Source: Luzula sylvatica (lineage: Eukaryota; Streptophyta; Magnoliopsida; Poales; Juncaceae). From it: DNA of 64,000 bases. The stretch covers positions 13,296,992-13,360,991 of the forward strand of contig OX326958.1 in the NCBI GenBank assembly GCA_946800325.1, read 5' to 3'. The notes under the pieces were generated by a model that was not told the DNA's origin, made no database searches, and saw only the letters and a list, made by a program, of their open reading frames with translations. The translations under genes and the position numbers were made by a program. Below are positions 15,192 to 26,259 of the stretch, piece after piece. Position 1 is the first letter of the stretch. The number at the start of each line of letters is the position of its first letter.

Positions 15192-15268
15192 AAAGGTAGT
15201 TAGTTAGTTAGGTAATAGGTATGTATGAAGGTAGTTAGTAAGTTAGATAGTTGACTAGTTAGTTAGTT
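1471..15268. repeat. TTAG satellite, inverted block of about 13.8 kb
   Basis: This is the same satellite as the flanking blocks but read on the opposite strand (TTAG on plus). Recurring insertions are the reverse complements of those in the CTAA blocks, for example GTGGGTATGTAGGAAGGTAG, AATAGGTATGTAGGAAGATAG and CTAGTAGTTAG. The order of these insertions repeats over long distances. A stretch at 11649 recurs at 14157 (offset 2508 bp), and one at 6531 recurs at 12969 (offset about 6.44 kb), which shows higher-order duplications. No genes are present. Confidence 0.95.
11649..15240. repeat. Higher-order satellite copies, about 2.5 kb offset
   Basis: The sequence from 11649 (AATATGTATGTAAGAAGG, then a GCCAGTAG variant, then CGGTATATATGATGG) recurs at 14157 with the same order of rare variants and few differences. 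The offset is 2508 bp. Shared rare variants mean the copies arose by duplication of long blocks and not by independent slippage of TTAG. Exact ends were not determined. Confidence 0.7.
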
Positions 15269-15782
15269 AACTAATTAAGTAACTAACTAACTAATTAAGT
15301 AACTAACTAACTAACTAACCAATGAACTAACTACTAGATAAATAACTAAATAACTAACTGACTTACTAACTAACTAACAAACTACTAGATAACTAACTAA
15401 ATAACTAACTAATTTACTATCTATCTATCTTCCTACGTACTTATTATATAACTCACTCACTAAATAACTAACTAGTTAACTAACTAAATAACTAACTAAC
15501 TAACTAACTAACTACTAGTTAACTAACTAAATAACTTACTAACAAATAACTAACAAACTAAGTAACTAACTACTAGATATCTATCTAAATAGTTGACTAA
15601 TTAACTAACTAACTATCTTCCTACATACTAACTAGCTAACTAACTAACTAACTACATTCCTGCATACCCATACTAACTAGCTACCTAAATAAATTATTAG
15701 CTAAATACTAGCTAACAAACTAACTAACTAACTAAATAACTAACTAGTTAATTAACTAACTAACTTACTAACAACTACCTGA

Positions 15783-15817
<35 letters not shown>

Positions 15818-17409
15818 TTACCTAACTAACTAACTAACTACCTTCTTACATACATATTGACTAACTAACTAACCAACAAACTAATTAACTAACTAATTAA
15901 CTAACTTACCAACTAACTAACTAACTAACTAACTAACTACTAGCTAACTGAATATATAACTAACTAACTAACTAACTAACTACTAGATAACTAACTAAAT
16001 AACTAACTAATTAACTAACTAACTATCTTCTTACATACATATTAACTAACTAACAAACTAACTAACTAACTACCTTCCAACATACCCACTAACTAAGTAA
16101 CTAAATAAATAAATAAATAACACACTAAATGACTACTAGCTATATAGATAACTAACTAACTAACTAAATAAGTAACTAATTTACTAACTAACTAACTAAT
16201 TAACTAACGAAATAACAAATTAACAAACTAACTATATACCTTCGTACATACCCACTAACTAACTAACTTACTAACTAACTAATTAACTAACTAATTAATG
16301 AACTAATTAACTAACTAACCACTAGTTAACTAACTAACTAACTAAATAACTAACTAATTAACTAATGAACTATTAGCTAACTAACTAACTAACTTACTAA
16401 CTAACTACCTTCATACATACCTATCAACTAACAAACTAACTACCTTTCAAACTAACTAACTAACAAATAACTAACAAACTAAGTTACTAACTACTAGATA
16501 TCTATCTAAATAGTTAACTAATGAACTAACTAACTATCTTCCTACATACTAACTAACTAACTAACAAACTAACTAACTACATTCCTGCATACCCATACTA
16601 ACTAGCTACCTAAATAAATTACTAGCTAACTACTAGCTAACAAACTAACTAACTAACTAAATAACTAACTAGTTAATTAACTAACAAACTAACTAACCAA
16701 CTACCTGATAACTGACTAACTAACTAACCAACTAACAAACTAACTAACAACCTTGTTATATACATATTGACTAACTAACTAACCAACAAACTAATTAATT
16801 AACTACCTAACTAACTACCTTACCAACTACTAGCTAACTGAATATATAACTAACTAACTAACTAACTAACTAACTACTAGATAACTAACTATATAACTAA
16901 CTAAATATCTTTTTACACACATATTAACTAACTAACTAACTAAATAAGTAACTAACTAACAAATGAACTAATTAACAAACTAACTAAATAACAAAATAAC
17001 TATCTTCCTACATACCCACTAACTAACAAACAACCTACCTACCTTCCCACTAACTAACAAACTAACTATCTAACTTACTAAATTACTAACTAGCTAACTA
17101 ATTTACTACTAACAAACTAACTAACTAAATAACTAACTAGTTAACTAACTAAATAACTAACTAACTAACTACGAGATAACTAACTAACTAACTAACTAAA
17201 TAACTAACAAACTAACTAACTACTAATTAGCTGACAAAATATCTAACTAACTAATTACTAGATAACTAACATAATAAATAACTAATTTACTAACTAACTA
17301 TCTTCTTAAATCCCTATTAACTAACTACCTACCTACCTTCCAACATACCCACCAACTAACTAACTAACCAAATAAATAACTAACCAGCTAACTACAAGCT
17401 AACTAACTC

Positions 17410-17440
<31 letters not shown>

Positions 17441-17916
17441 GATGACCTAACTAACTAACTAACTAACTACTAGATAACTAACCAACTATCTGACTAACTA
17501 ACTAATTAACTAATTAACTTACTAACAAATTAACTAACTATCTAACTAACTAACTAACTACCTTGATACATACATATTGATTAACAAACTAACTCACTAA
17601 CTAACTAACTAACTACTAGCTAACTAACTGACCAACTAACTACATAACTTACTGATTAACTAAATAACTAACTAACTAACTAATTAACTAACTATCTAAC
17701 TAACTAACTAACTAACAACCTTCTTACATACTAACTAACTAACTAACTAACTACCTACTGGCTAATTAACTAACTAACTAACTGACTGACTAACTACCTA
17801 CCTAATTACATACATATTGACTAACTAACTAACTAACTAATTAACTAACTAAATAACTAACTAACTAACTAACTTACTTACTTACTAACTAACTAACTAC
17901 TAGCTAATTGAACAAA

Positions 17917-17947
<31 letters not shown>

Positions 17948-17958
17948 TTAACTAACTA
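15269..17958. repeat. CTAA satellite, after second strand switch
   Basis: Near 15269 the array flips from TTAG to CTAA on the plus strand and stays so up to the retrotransposon nest. It contains the same inserted motifs (CTACCTTCCAACATACCCAC, TATCTTCTTACATACATATT). The junction is not a perfect palindrome around its centre, so a simple fold-back is not supported. Confidence 0.93.
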
Positions 17959-18810
17959 GACAATCGAAAGCGCTTTAATCCGTGATTGTAGAAAACTTTT
18001 TCGCATCGACTCTTGATCATGACTCACACCAAGAACCGGCTACTTTGGTTTACTATGACTCATGCACCCCTTTAGCCAACAAGTGGTCATGACTCACACC
18101 ACTCATTACTTAATCAAGGTGCATGAGCTCATCGAATCAAGCTTTGAGCGCAAATTGGTTCCCGTTAGTGTAATTTCGAATCCCCATGAACGGTCGAGCT
18201 CTTTAAGTGCAAATGGTCAAATTTAAGATTCAAGCAAAACTTACTAAATTGGTTCAAACAAAACTTTTTAGAAATTCCAAGTTCAAAATGGGTTTATTTA
18301 TTGAAAATGGTGTGTCATGTAAATCGAGGATTGATCAAATTGTCAAAAACTTATGAATTTAGTGAACTCATTGATTAGGGTTTGAATCCCCGAAAGAATC
18401 TCTTCAAGATCTCAATCAACTCCTTCAAATATTTGTGAAAATTTCAAATTTTAGAGTAAAATTATGGTAGTTTGGTGAAAATTTGTTTAAAAATCAATGA
18501 TTTATTCAATGAGGTGGAGAAAAACCTTTAACTTGCATAAAACCATTTTCTTGTATATCCTTGATGCTCAAAGAAATTTTAGAATGTCGAAAAATTCAAT
18601 TAAAAGCTCATTTTTTTCATTTTTTTAGGCAAAAAACAAATTTTGCCAGAAGCAGTTCCGTTGTAACTGACCTTAGGTCCGTTAAAGCCGAGTTGCAAAT
18701 TTTTTATTTTTTTATTTTTTTATTTTTAAATCAAAGATTGTGTGTATGTCCCCCCATACTTATTATTTCGCTTGTCCTCAAGCGATAATATAGAGAAAAA
18801 TTAAAAGAAG
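17959..18810 (-). other. 3' noncoding region of an old Ty3/gypsy element
   Basis: From about 18170 this stretch aligns by eye with 23110-23770 in the young element; shared marks are CCCCATGAACG-TCGAGCTC and GGGTTTGAATCCCC. It holds a minus-strand purine run (AGTATGGGGGG, plus 18750-18760) near a TTGTCCTCAAG box, as in the young element at about 23683. The left end is cut by the satellite at about 17958 and no 3' LTR remains. No gene seen. Confidence 0.6.
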
Positions 18811-19056
18811 TTAAGGAGAGACACAACCTTTGATGCGCGGTGCTTGATAGTCTATAACTTGTTGCTCCTCCATCCATCTTGTTTCGAATTTTGCGTAGAA
18901 TTGCTCGATGCATTTTCCATTCACCTTGAACGATTCATTCGTTTCGTCGCTTCGAATCTCCGCAACTCCAAATGGTGTGACATTGGTCACCACAAATGGG
19001 TCGATCCAATGCGATATTTGCTTCCTTTTGGAGTTGAACGTTTCGATCACCAATTT
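18811..19056 (-). pseudogene. Ty3/gypsy integrase C-terminal fragment
   Basis: An 80-residue frame reads on the minus strand. It carries the chromodomain-less integrase tail typical of plant Ty3/gypsy elements: a basic lead (FNSKRKQISHW), then a PFVVTNVTPFGVAEI stretch and SFKVNGKCIEQFY. In this family the segment is the last part of the Pol polyprotein and helps integrase bind DNA. The catalytic DDE core, RNase H and reverse transcriptase are all missing. Upstream on the minus strand (19057-19509) only scattered similarity remains. It lies between the gag-like pseudogene and the 3' noncoding region, the normal order for the end of pol. The young element 20872-26667 lacks this piece: its frame joins the 3' noncoding region directly near 23770. 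The fragment therefore shows what the non-autonomous family has lost. Confidence 0.75.
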
Positions 19057-19509
19057 TGAGTTCGCATCCTTTTGCCGGTGTTACCTCCAAGCATCTTGTC
19101 GCGTATCTCGTGTCTTGATCACACCTTTGCGAAGTATTTGATCGGGAACTCGTGGAGGTTGATCGAGGAGATTCGGAAGAAACGCATCATTTGCCGATCT
19201 TGGAGAGGTAAGCATTTTGATCACATTGATTTTCGCCTTATCGACTTCCTTTCCTTTCTTGAGATTAGATGGCCTAATATGATTTCATTGCTCACTAAAG
19301 AGTGGCATAAAAAATTCGAAACAAGGTTAGCTTGTAATGAGAGAGAATGGAAAGCATAAACCTTTGGATGTGATGGAGAATCGGAATTCTTGGTTTATCT
19401 TGGAATGTACCAATCGAGCTTGAGCATGTAGTCCTTGCACCCTTGGTACGAGGGTTTGCCTCCCTCACTAGCGCTCTCATTTATGGTCTCGAGCTCGACC
19501 ATGCCGATG
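19057..19509 (-). other. Decayed pol/spacer between gag-like gene and integrase tail
   Basis: No long frame survives. On the minus strand the part next to the gag-like gene still reads like spacer coding sequence (GGKPSYQGCKDYMLKLDWY, about 19390-19470), followed by stops. The stretch GCCTCCCTC-CTAGCGCTCTC at about 19458 matches 23780 in the young element. The sequence between here and 18840 is absent from the young element, a deletion of about 0.6 kb there. Confidence 0.5.
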
Positions 19510-20629
19510 TTATCCTCCTTCAAAATTAAACGAAGCGCTAACATGGATCGCTACTTTTCGACCGCCTCGAAATACTCCCTTTGAGATGTTGGAGATGAGA
19601 GAAATCGGCGTGTGTATCACTCGTTTTGCATATGTCGAAAGTGGCATCAATATTTTCTCTATTCCGCTTCGAATTTTCATAATTGCTTCATCGCTTGGAG
19701 TTTGATGAAGAGGAGTTGTGAGAGGCGTGAGTGTTTCGAATGTATTTGAGTTCCTTGATAAATCTACACAAGGTGAATTTCTATCATGAGAAGCATCATA
19801 GTTCTTAAATGAATTAAAATTGATGATATATGGAAAGAATTCACCTTGGAGAATTGTAGATTTCTCTTCTTGCTCGTTTGATAATTGTGCATTTTCATCG
19901 ATTGGAGTGAGTTGAACCATCTTTTGGAGAGTCGAACCCAATGACGCCTTTTCTTCTTCAATGATCGTTCCAATGCTTTCATCGAATGCCCCCATACTTG
20001 AACTCTTGTCGCCTTCAATCTCCATGATCTCCTCGTTTGAATACTCTAATTCGAGGTTAGTCATTTTTTTTTCTAGATCATCATCATCGCCATCGAGGGA
20101 TGATTTTAATTTCTTGTTTGAGATCGCTTATTTCTTGCTTCCATTCTTATAACTCTTGTTTTACCTCTTGTTTAAAAGATATCATCATCGCCATCATTTC
20201 CTCCATCATTCTTTTTAATTCTTGGTTTGGATCTTCATTTTGGGATTGAAATGGTGGGTCATGGCATTCAAATTCATGTTGAGATTCGAGTTCGTTTTGA
20301 GAAGGTTCGTATATGGGGTTTGAGTAGTTATTGGTGGTTTCGGTATAGGATTGTGTCTCATAACCCCATAGGGATTCGTTTTCGTATTCGCGAGCTTCAT
20401 AGATGGGATTTTGATAAAGGGTCTCGGTGTGTGATTCATCGTATTGATTTAAGGTGGAACATGAGAGCCAACCGAGCCTTCTTCGAGCTTCGCTTTCTTT
20501 TCTTTCTTCCCATTCTTCGATATCTTGATCGATCATTTCTTTAAGCGTCATGGTTTTTGGATATCTTCTTGGAGTTCTTTCTTGAGTTAGCAATTCTCCA
20601 AACGTTCTTGGTCTTTCTTGATGATCCAT
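19510..20629 (-). pseudogene. Broken copy of the gag-like ORF (old element)
   Basis: Two minus-strand frames, 20629-20147 (160 aa, N-terminal part) and 20064-19510 (184 aa, C-terminal part), are clearly homologous in order to the intact 359-aa ORF at 24910-23831. Shared features are the MDHQE start, the tyrosine/asparagine-rich middle (SNPIYEPSQNELESQH), the acidic block ending in IGTIIEEE, the TLTPLTTPLHQTPSDEAI stretch and the FNFEGG end. Between the halves (about 20065-20146) the frame is lost through small changes in the coiled-coil part. The pseudogene sits just downstream of a primer binding site (20767-20783) and an old LTR, the normal gag position. Confidence 0.75.
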
Positions 20630-20766
20630 CTTGCTCTACTCCGCGTACCTTGCAAGAATAAAAAAATTTCGAAATTAGTGTAATATCAAGTTCAAATGTA
20701 TCAACTCTATTAAAAATATCACTCGAGATTGCAAGTTTGATTCAAAATTTGACTTAAACATTACTC

Positions 20767-20783
20767 CTCGGCAGCGGCGCCAT
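20767..20783 (-). promoter_or_regulatory. Primer binding site (tRNA-Asp type), old element
   Basis: On the minus strand this reads TGGCGCCGCTGCCGAGG, complementary to the 3' end of plant tRNA-Asp apart from a few mismatches. It lies two bases inside the old LTR that begins at 20786, as expected for Ty3/gypsy minus-strand DNA priming. Confidence 0.8.
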
Positions 20784-20785
20784 TT

Positions 20786-20871
20786 GATGAACGGGTTTTT
20801 GGCGTGCAAAATTATCGTTGTATTCGAAAACCCGATTCAATCAACAAGTTTGGAAAATATGTTTGTATAGT
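20786..20871 (-). mobile_element. Left fragment of old gypsy LTR (split by nested element)
   Basis: It starts TGATGAACGGG next to the PBS, as the other LTRs of this family do. It runs 86 bp to TGTATAGT, where the young element begins. The LTR resumes at 26668 with ATAGTGGAAATATGAAAG, and ATAGT is duplicated at both edges. It is therefore one LTR interrupted by an insertion and not an LTR with a tandem duplication. Confidence 0.85.
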
Positions 20872-21957
20872 TGATAAACGGGTTTTCGATCGCTTTTTAA
20901 TTTGAGATATCGTTGTATGTGAAAACCAATTCAATCAACAAGTTTGGAAATATATGTGTATAGTGGAAATATGAAAGTTCGTTCCGCGAGGAGTATATGC
21001 GTCGAATAATGAATCAAAACAAGCAAAAATGAAAAGGGCAGAAACTTTTCCACAGAGAGCTATTGCGTCAAAATATGATTAAGATTCAGATCATTAAAAT
21101 AAATATTTCGAAGTTTCCAAAATTAATGAAAATTATTCTACAGAGAGGTCTGAATGTTATCAAATTTATCCTAAAATTTCAAACAATTTGGACAAAGGAA
21201 TAAAAAGTTATTAACGAATTACAATCAGGTCTCTGAAAAACAGTCCCCTGGAAACAGCAGGTTTCAGTTTAAGTGACAGTATTCAAAAATTCATATCAAT
21301 TCGAATATTTCATGAAATTCTATGATTCAAAAAGTTCCCGAAACTAGAAATCAAGATATACGCAGAACAAAAAGAGAACAAAAATATCACACAAAGAGAG
21401 CAAATTATCACACAAAGAGAGCAAAAGATCGATTGAAAGAAACAAGATTTCAGCAAGAACTAGATTCAAACAAGGGTTTCTTTACACAACTTCAAAACAA
21501 TCATTCAACATACAAGAAATTCAAGATAGAAAAGAATACACCTAGATTGAGTAAAGAAAAGCTTCAACGCGTCAAGAAGAGCCTCCTTTTCCTCGCTAGT
21601 GTTGTCGCTCAATTGACCACCGAAAGGAGAATGCTCCGAGTCACGGCAAGCTTGCTTCGTTGGTCACCGAAAGGAAAGAATCCTCAAGTCACGGACTCAC
21701 TAGATGAAAGGTCACCAAAAGGAGAGGCTCCGAGTCATGGTTGACACCTTCACTAAGCTCCGAAAGAGGAAACCACCCAGTCACGGTCTCAACACAACTC
21801 CACAAGTCCCGAAAGGAGAAAATCCCCGAGTCACGGTTAGTCTTGAGAAAGGTCGATTCGCCGAAAGGAAGGATGTCCAAGTCACGGTCGAATCTCCCGA
21901 ACAATCGAGTAGGATCTTGAATGGTTCTTGATGTTCTTGAAAGTTCTTGGAAGTGCT

Positions 21958-21995
<38 letters not shown>

Positions 21996-22456
21996 GGGGA
22001 GGGAAGAAGAAGCAATCTCTGCCCAAGGGCCTTGGGGTCTTATTTATAGTGTCCTTGGGGATTTCCCATTGGCCGAGAGATGGGTGAGAGGATTGAGGGT
22101 AGTTGGGGATGGTAGGTGAGGTAGGTGGGGCTGTAGAGTGGCAATTGTGTGAGTGGTTTTCGAGTAGAGTTTGGTGTAATGTCTTATGTTGATGATTATT
22201 TGCCTTCTCCTTCACATGTGTACCGAATTGGTCGGTATGATATATCGATTTTAATGGCGCGAGGAGACGAAGGCAACTACACTCTTGGATTGCCGAGAAT
22301 TCCCACCTAAAACCTGTAATTAAGCAATAAAACACATTTAGTGAAGTAATATTCATGTTATCTCAAATATGATGTATAAATGATTAGAATATATCTTCAC
22401 AAGGGCTAAAATCCCCAAATTAGGCATTCAAATTGTGCTTCATTTGCCTCACATCA
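20872..22456 (-). mobile_element. 3' LTR of the young element
   Basis: The 1585-bp LTR reads TGATGTGAGG...CCCGTTTATCA on the minus strand. It has a TATA box (TATAAATA, minus, 22041-22048) followed downstream by a CT tract on the minus strand (plus 21959-21990, 16 units). It differs from the 5' LTR near 20888, 21263 and 21618 and in the microsatellite length. The frames at 21322-21744 (+) and 21781-22356 (-) are chance frames within it. Confidence 0.93.
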
Positions 22457-22471
22457 AATACCCCCACACTT
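22457..22471 (-). promoter_or_regulatory. Polypurine tract of the young element
   Basis: On the minus strand this reads AAGTGTGGGGGTATT immediately before the 3' LTR start TGATGTG, the usual plus-strand primer site of plant Ty3/gypsy elements. A TTGATCGAGGACGATCAAGA box lies just upstream. Confidence 0.88.
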
Positions 22472-23830
22472 AAACTCTTGATCGTCCTCGATCAATTGGA
22501 GAATAAAAGTCAAATACAAAAGAGAATCGTATAAGATTTTGTTGAAATTATATTCGTTGTCTCAAAAACTCATTTCAAAAAGCAATTAGTTCACTCTTTG
22601 TTTCATCAAGTTCACTAACATTTGGAGAGATAATGGTCCATCAAAGATAGAAACTATTTCGAATAAAAATCACAAATTCAAAAGAGTTTTTAGATCAATT
22701 AATCTCAACCGAAAAAGATGATTAAACACCATCATTCAACCCTTGTCATTCCATAATTCACAAAGATTTTCATCAAAAAGTTTAAGTGAGAACCAATTAT
22801 TCCGTTTTGCAAAAATCATTTATTCAATGTAGATTGTCACTTTTTAAATCGTTCGGTACTTTAGTACTTGGTTCCTATTCGGTTTCAACTAATTCCCCCA
22901 ATTGCGCTTGTTTACAATTCTTTTCTTATTTAACCGAGAGTTCCGCTGCACCGAAATACAACGAAATTACATCCCGGTGTTCTCTTTTTTTTTTTTTTTT
23001 TTTTTTATTACATCTTTTCTTTAACAGGGAGTTCCGTTGCACCGAAATACAACGAAATTACATCCCGGTATTCTCTTTTTTAGATCTCAAGTCGCAAGCG
23101 GGTCCAATCTATTTACTACCGAATCCCCATGAACGATCGAGCTCTTAAGTGCAAGTTTTCCTTTTTTAAGATTTAAGCAAAACTTACTAGATCGGTTCAA
23201 AAACAAAACTTTTCGCAGAAATTCCGAGTAAAAAATGGGTTCAATTGTTGAAAATGGTGTGTCACATGATTCGAGAATTGATCAATAGTCGAAAACTCAT
23301 TATTTTTGTGAAAATATCGATTAGGGTTTGAATCCCCAAGAGAATCTCTTAAAAATCTCAACCAAATCTTTCAAATGCGTTGCGAAAATTCAATTTTGAG
23401 TGTGAAAATGGTAGCTAAGTGAAAATTCGTTTGAGAAACAACGATTTATTTCAATGAAGAGGAGAAAAATCTTTTTATGCAATTCAAGGTTGTATTATGA
23501 CTAGACAAGCTCCTAGGTTTAAGAGAAAATTTTAATTCCTAATTTTTATGGATTTTTCTCGGTTTTTCTAATTTTTATGAATTATTTTTTTTTTTTCAGA
23601 AATTTTTAAATTTTTTTTCAATTATTTCCCAAATTTTCAAATTTTTTAGTTGGGCTCATACATTTCAAAGGTTGTTTGTTACCTCCCACACTTAGAGATT
23701 ACTTGTCCTCAAGTATAAAAGATCATAAATTTCAAAAAGAGAGATAATGGAGAGAAACAACCTTTGTTGCGTGGGCGTGCCTCCCTCGCTAGCGCTCTCG
23801 TTTATGGTCTCGAGCTCGACCATGCCGATG
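22472..23830 (-). other. Noncoding 3' internal region with short tandem repeat
   Basis: About 1.36 kb lies between the ORF stop and the PPT without a credible gene. It contains two copies of a unit of about 67 bp (22923-22989 and 23014-23081) sharing GCACCGAAATACAACGAAAT and ACATCCCGGT, separated by a T-run. A second purine-rich box with a TTGAGGACAAGTAATCTC context lies at about 23683-23720. This whole stretch is homologous to 17959-18810 in the old element. Confidence 0.7.
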
Positions 23831-24910
23831 TTATCCTCCTTCAAAATTAAACGAAGCGCTCACATGGATTGCCACTTTTCGACCGCCTCGAAATACTCCC
23901 TTTGAGATGTTGGAGATGAGAGAAATCGGCGCTTGTATCACTCGTTTTGCATATGTCGAAAGTGGCGTCAATATTTCCTCAATCTTGCTTCGAATTTTTC
24001 GAATTGCTTCATCGCTTGGAGTTTGATGAAGAGGAGTTGTGAGAGGCGTGAGTGTCTCGATTGTATTTGATTTCCTTGATAAATCTACACAAGGTGAAAT
24101 TCTATCATGAGAAGCATCATAGTTCTTAATCGAATTTAAATTGATGATATATGGAAAGAATTCACCTTGAAGAATTGTAGATTTCTTTTCTTGCTCGTTT
24201 TCATCGATTGGAGTGATTTGAACCGTCTTTTGGAGAGTCGAATCCAATGACACCTTTTCTTCTTCAATGATCGTTCCAATGCTTTCATCGAATCCCCCCA
24301 TACTTGAACTCTTGTCGTTTTCAATCTCCATGTTCTCCTCATTTGAATCCCTAAACTCGAGGCGAATTGATCTTATCGTTTGTTTTATTTCTTGTTTCAA
24401 ATCTTCAAGACCTTGATTCAATCCTCCAAATTGTTGTTTTATCATCGCCGTCATTTCCTCCATCATTTGTTTAAATTCTTGGTTTGGATTTTCGTTTTGG
24501 GATTGAAATGGGTGATCTTGGTATTCAAATTTGTGTTGAGATTCGAGTTCATTTTGAGAAGGTTCGTATATGGGGTTTGAGTACATGGGGTTTGAGTAGT
24601 TGTTAGCGGTTTCGGCATAGGATTGTGTCTCATAACCCCATGGGGATTCGTTTTCGTATTGGCGAGCTTCGTAGACGGAATTTTGATAAAGGGTCTCGGT
24701 GTGTGATTCATAATTTTGATTTGAGGGTGAACTCGAGAGCCAACCGAGCCTTCGTTCTTCTTCTCTATCTTTCCTTTCTTCCATTTCTTCGCATTCTTGA
24801 AATTGTAGCTCGAGAATCTCTTGATTTGTCATGGAGTCCGGATATCCTTTTGCGGCTCTACTGAGACGTATTAACTCCCGAAGCGATTTTGGTTTTTCTT
24901 GATGATCCAT
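23831..24910 (-). CDS. Gag-like protein of the non-autonomous element, 359 aa
   Basis: This is the only substantial intact retrotransposon ORF in the window. The start MDHQEKPKSLREL lies about 140 bp after the PBS, the place of gag. The N-terminal LREL motif recalls PKTLREL near the start of the gag remnant at 27926-26941. Residues about 40-60 are highly charged (EEMEERKDREEERR). Residues about 70-150 are rich in Asn, Tyr, Gln and Ser (SNPIYEPSQNELESQH). About 145-190 is a likely coiled coil (QMMEEMTAMIKQQF, LEDLKQEIKQTI). An acidic linker and a Thr/Pro/Ser stretch follow, and the end is basic-hydrophobic (GVFRGGRKVAIHV...FNFEGG). I see no CCHC knuckle, protease or polymerase motif. A structural or packaging role is inferred from position only. 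The broken homologue at 19510-20629 keeps the same segment order, so the frame is old in this family. Confidence 0.72.
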   Translation of the reverse strand: MDHQEKPKSLRELIRLSRAAKGYPDSMTNQEILELQFQECEEMEERKDREEERRLGWLSSSPSNQNYESHTETLYQNSVYEARQYENESPWGYETQSYAETANNYSNPMYSNPIYEPSQNELESQHKFEYQDHPFQSQNENPNQEFKQMMEEMTAMIKQQFGGLNQGLEDLKQEIKQTIRSIRLEFRDSNEENMEIENDKSSSMGGFDESIGTIIEEEKVSLDSTLQKTVQITPIDENEQEKKSTILQGEFFPYIINLNSIKNYDASHDRISPCVDLSRKSNTIETLTPLTTPLHQTPSDEAIRKIRSKIEEILTPLSTYAKRVIQAPISLISNISKGVFRGGRKVAIHVSASFNFEGG

Positions 24911-25046
24911 CTTGCTCCACTTCGTGTACCTTGCAAGAATAGAAAATTTTCGAAATTAGTGAAATATCAAGTTCAAATGTATCAAATCTATTAAAAATAT
25001 CACTCAAGATTGCAAGTTTGATTCAAAATTTGACTTAAACATTATT

Positions 25047-25063
25047 CCCCGGCAGCGGCGCCA
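25047..25063 (-). promoter_or_regulatory. Primer binding site (tRNA-Asp type), young element
   Basis: The minus strand reads TGGCGCCGCTGCCGGGG two bases from the 5' LTR end (LTR begins at 25066 on plus coordinates). It matches the tRNA-Asp acceptor end, with GCTGCC in place of GTTGCC. Confidence 0.9.
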
Positions 25064-26152
25064 TTTGATAAACGGGTTTTCCATCGCTTTTTAATTTGAG
25101 ATATCGTTGTATGTGAAAACCAATTCAATCAACAAGTTTGGAAATATATGTGTATAGTGGAAATATGAAAGTTCGTTCCGCGAGGAGTATATGCGTCGAA
25201 TAATGAATCAAAACAAGCAAAAATGAAAAGGGCAGAAACTTTTCCACAGAGAGCTATTGCGTCAAAATATGATTAAGATTCAGATCATTAAAATAAATAT
25301 TTCGAAGTTTCCAAAATTAATGAAAATTATTCTACAGAGAGGTCTGAATGTTATCAAATTTATCCTAAAATTTCAAACAATTTGGACAAAGGAATAAAAA
25401 GTTATTAACGAATTACAATCAGGTCTCTGAAAAACAGTCCCCTGGAAACAGCAGCTTTTCAGTTTAAGTGACAGTATTCAAAAATTCATATCAATTCGAA
25501 TATTTCATGAAATTCTATGATTCAAAAAGTTCCCGAAACTAGAAATCAAGATATACGCAGAACAAAAAGAGAACAAAAATATCACACAAAGAGAGCAAAT
25601 TATCACACAAAGAGAGCAAAAGATCGATTGAAAGAAACAAGATTTCAGCAAGAACTAGATTCAAACAAGGGTTTCTTTACACAACTTCAAAACAATCATT
25701 CAACATACAAGAAATTCAAGATAGAAAAGAATACACCTAGATTGAGTAAAGAAAAGCTTCAACGCGTCAAGAAGAGCCTCCTTTTCCTCGCTAGTGTTGT
25801 CGCTCAATTGACCATCGAAAGGAGAATGCTCCGAGTCACGGCAAGCTTGCTTCGTTGGTCACCGAAAGGAAAGAATCCTCAAGTCACGGACTCACTAGAT
25901 GAAAGGTCACCAAAAGGAGAGGCTCCGAGTCATGGTTGACACCTTCACTAAGCTCCGAAAGAGGAAACCACCCAGTCACGGTCTCAACACAACTCCACAA
26001 GTCCCGAAAGGAGAAAATCCCCGAGTCACGGTTAGTCTTGAGAAAGGTCGATTCGCCGAAAGGAAGGATGTCCAAGTCACGGTCGAATCTCCCGAACAAT
26101 CGAGTAGGATCTTGAATGGTTCTTGATGTTCTTGAAAGTTCTTGGAAGTGCT

Positions 26153-26153
<1 letters not shown>

Positions 26154-26202
<49 letters not shown>
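26154..26202. repeat. (GA)24 microsatellite in LTR leader
   Basis: An uninterrupted AG/GA run. On the transcribed minus strand it is a CT tract roughly 50-100 nt downstream of the TATA box, so it lies in the RNA leader. The matching tract is 16 units in the 3' LTR and 25 units in the solo LTR at 37251-37300. Confidence 0.95.
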
Positions 26203-26206
<4 letters not shown>

Positions 26207-26251
26207 GGGGAGGGAAGAAGAAGCAATCTCTGCCCAAGGGCCTTGGGGTCT

Positions 26252-26259
26252 TATTTATA
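26252..26259 (-). promoter_or_regulatory. TATA box of the young element's 5' LTR
   Basis: The minus strand reads CACTATAAATAAGACCCC. The same TATAAATA occurs at equivalent places in the other gypsy LTRs: 22041-22048, 28852-28859 and 37344-37351. Conservation across diverged LTRs supports its being the core promoter. Confidence 0.8.

Noticed and set aside
1..17958. Telomere or interstitial telomere repeat
   Set aside because: The unit is TTAG with many variants; TTTAGGG and TTAGGG runs are not seen.
20786..20960. 86-bp tandem duplication within one LTR
   Set aside because: The ATAGT duplication at 20867 and 26668, and the LTR continuation at 26668, show an insertion into an older LTR instead.
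21322..21744. 140-aa ORF on plus (also at 25517-25939)
   Set aside because: It lies inside LTRs, antisense to the element, and is shared only because the LTRs are nearly identical.
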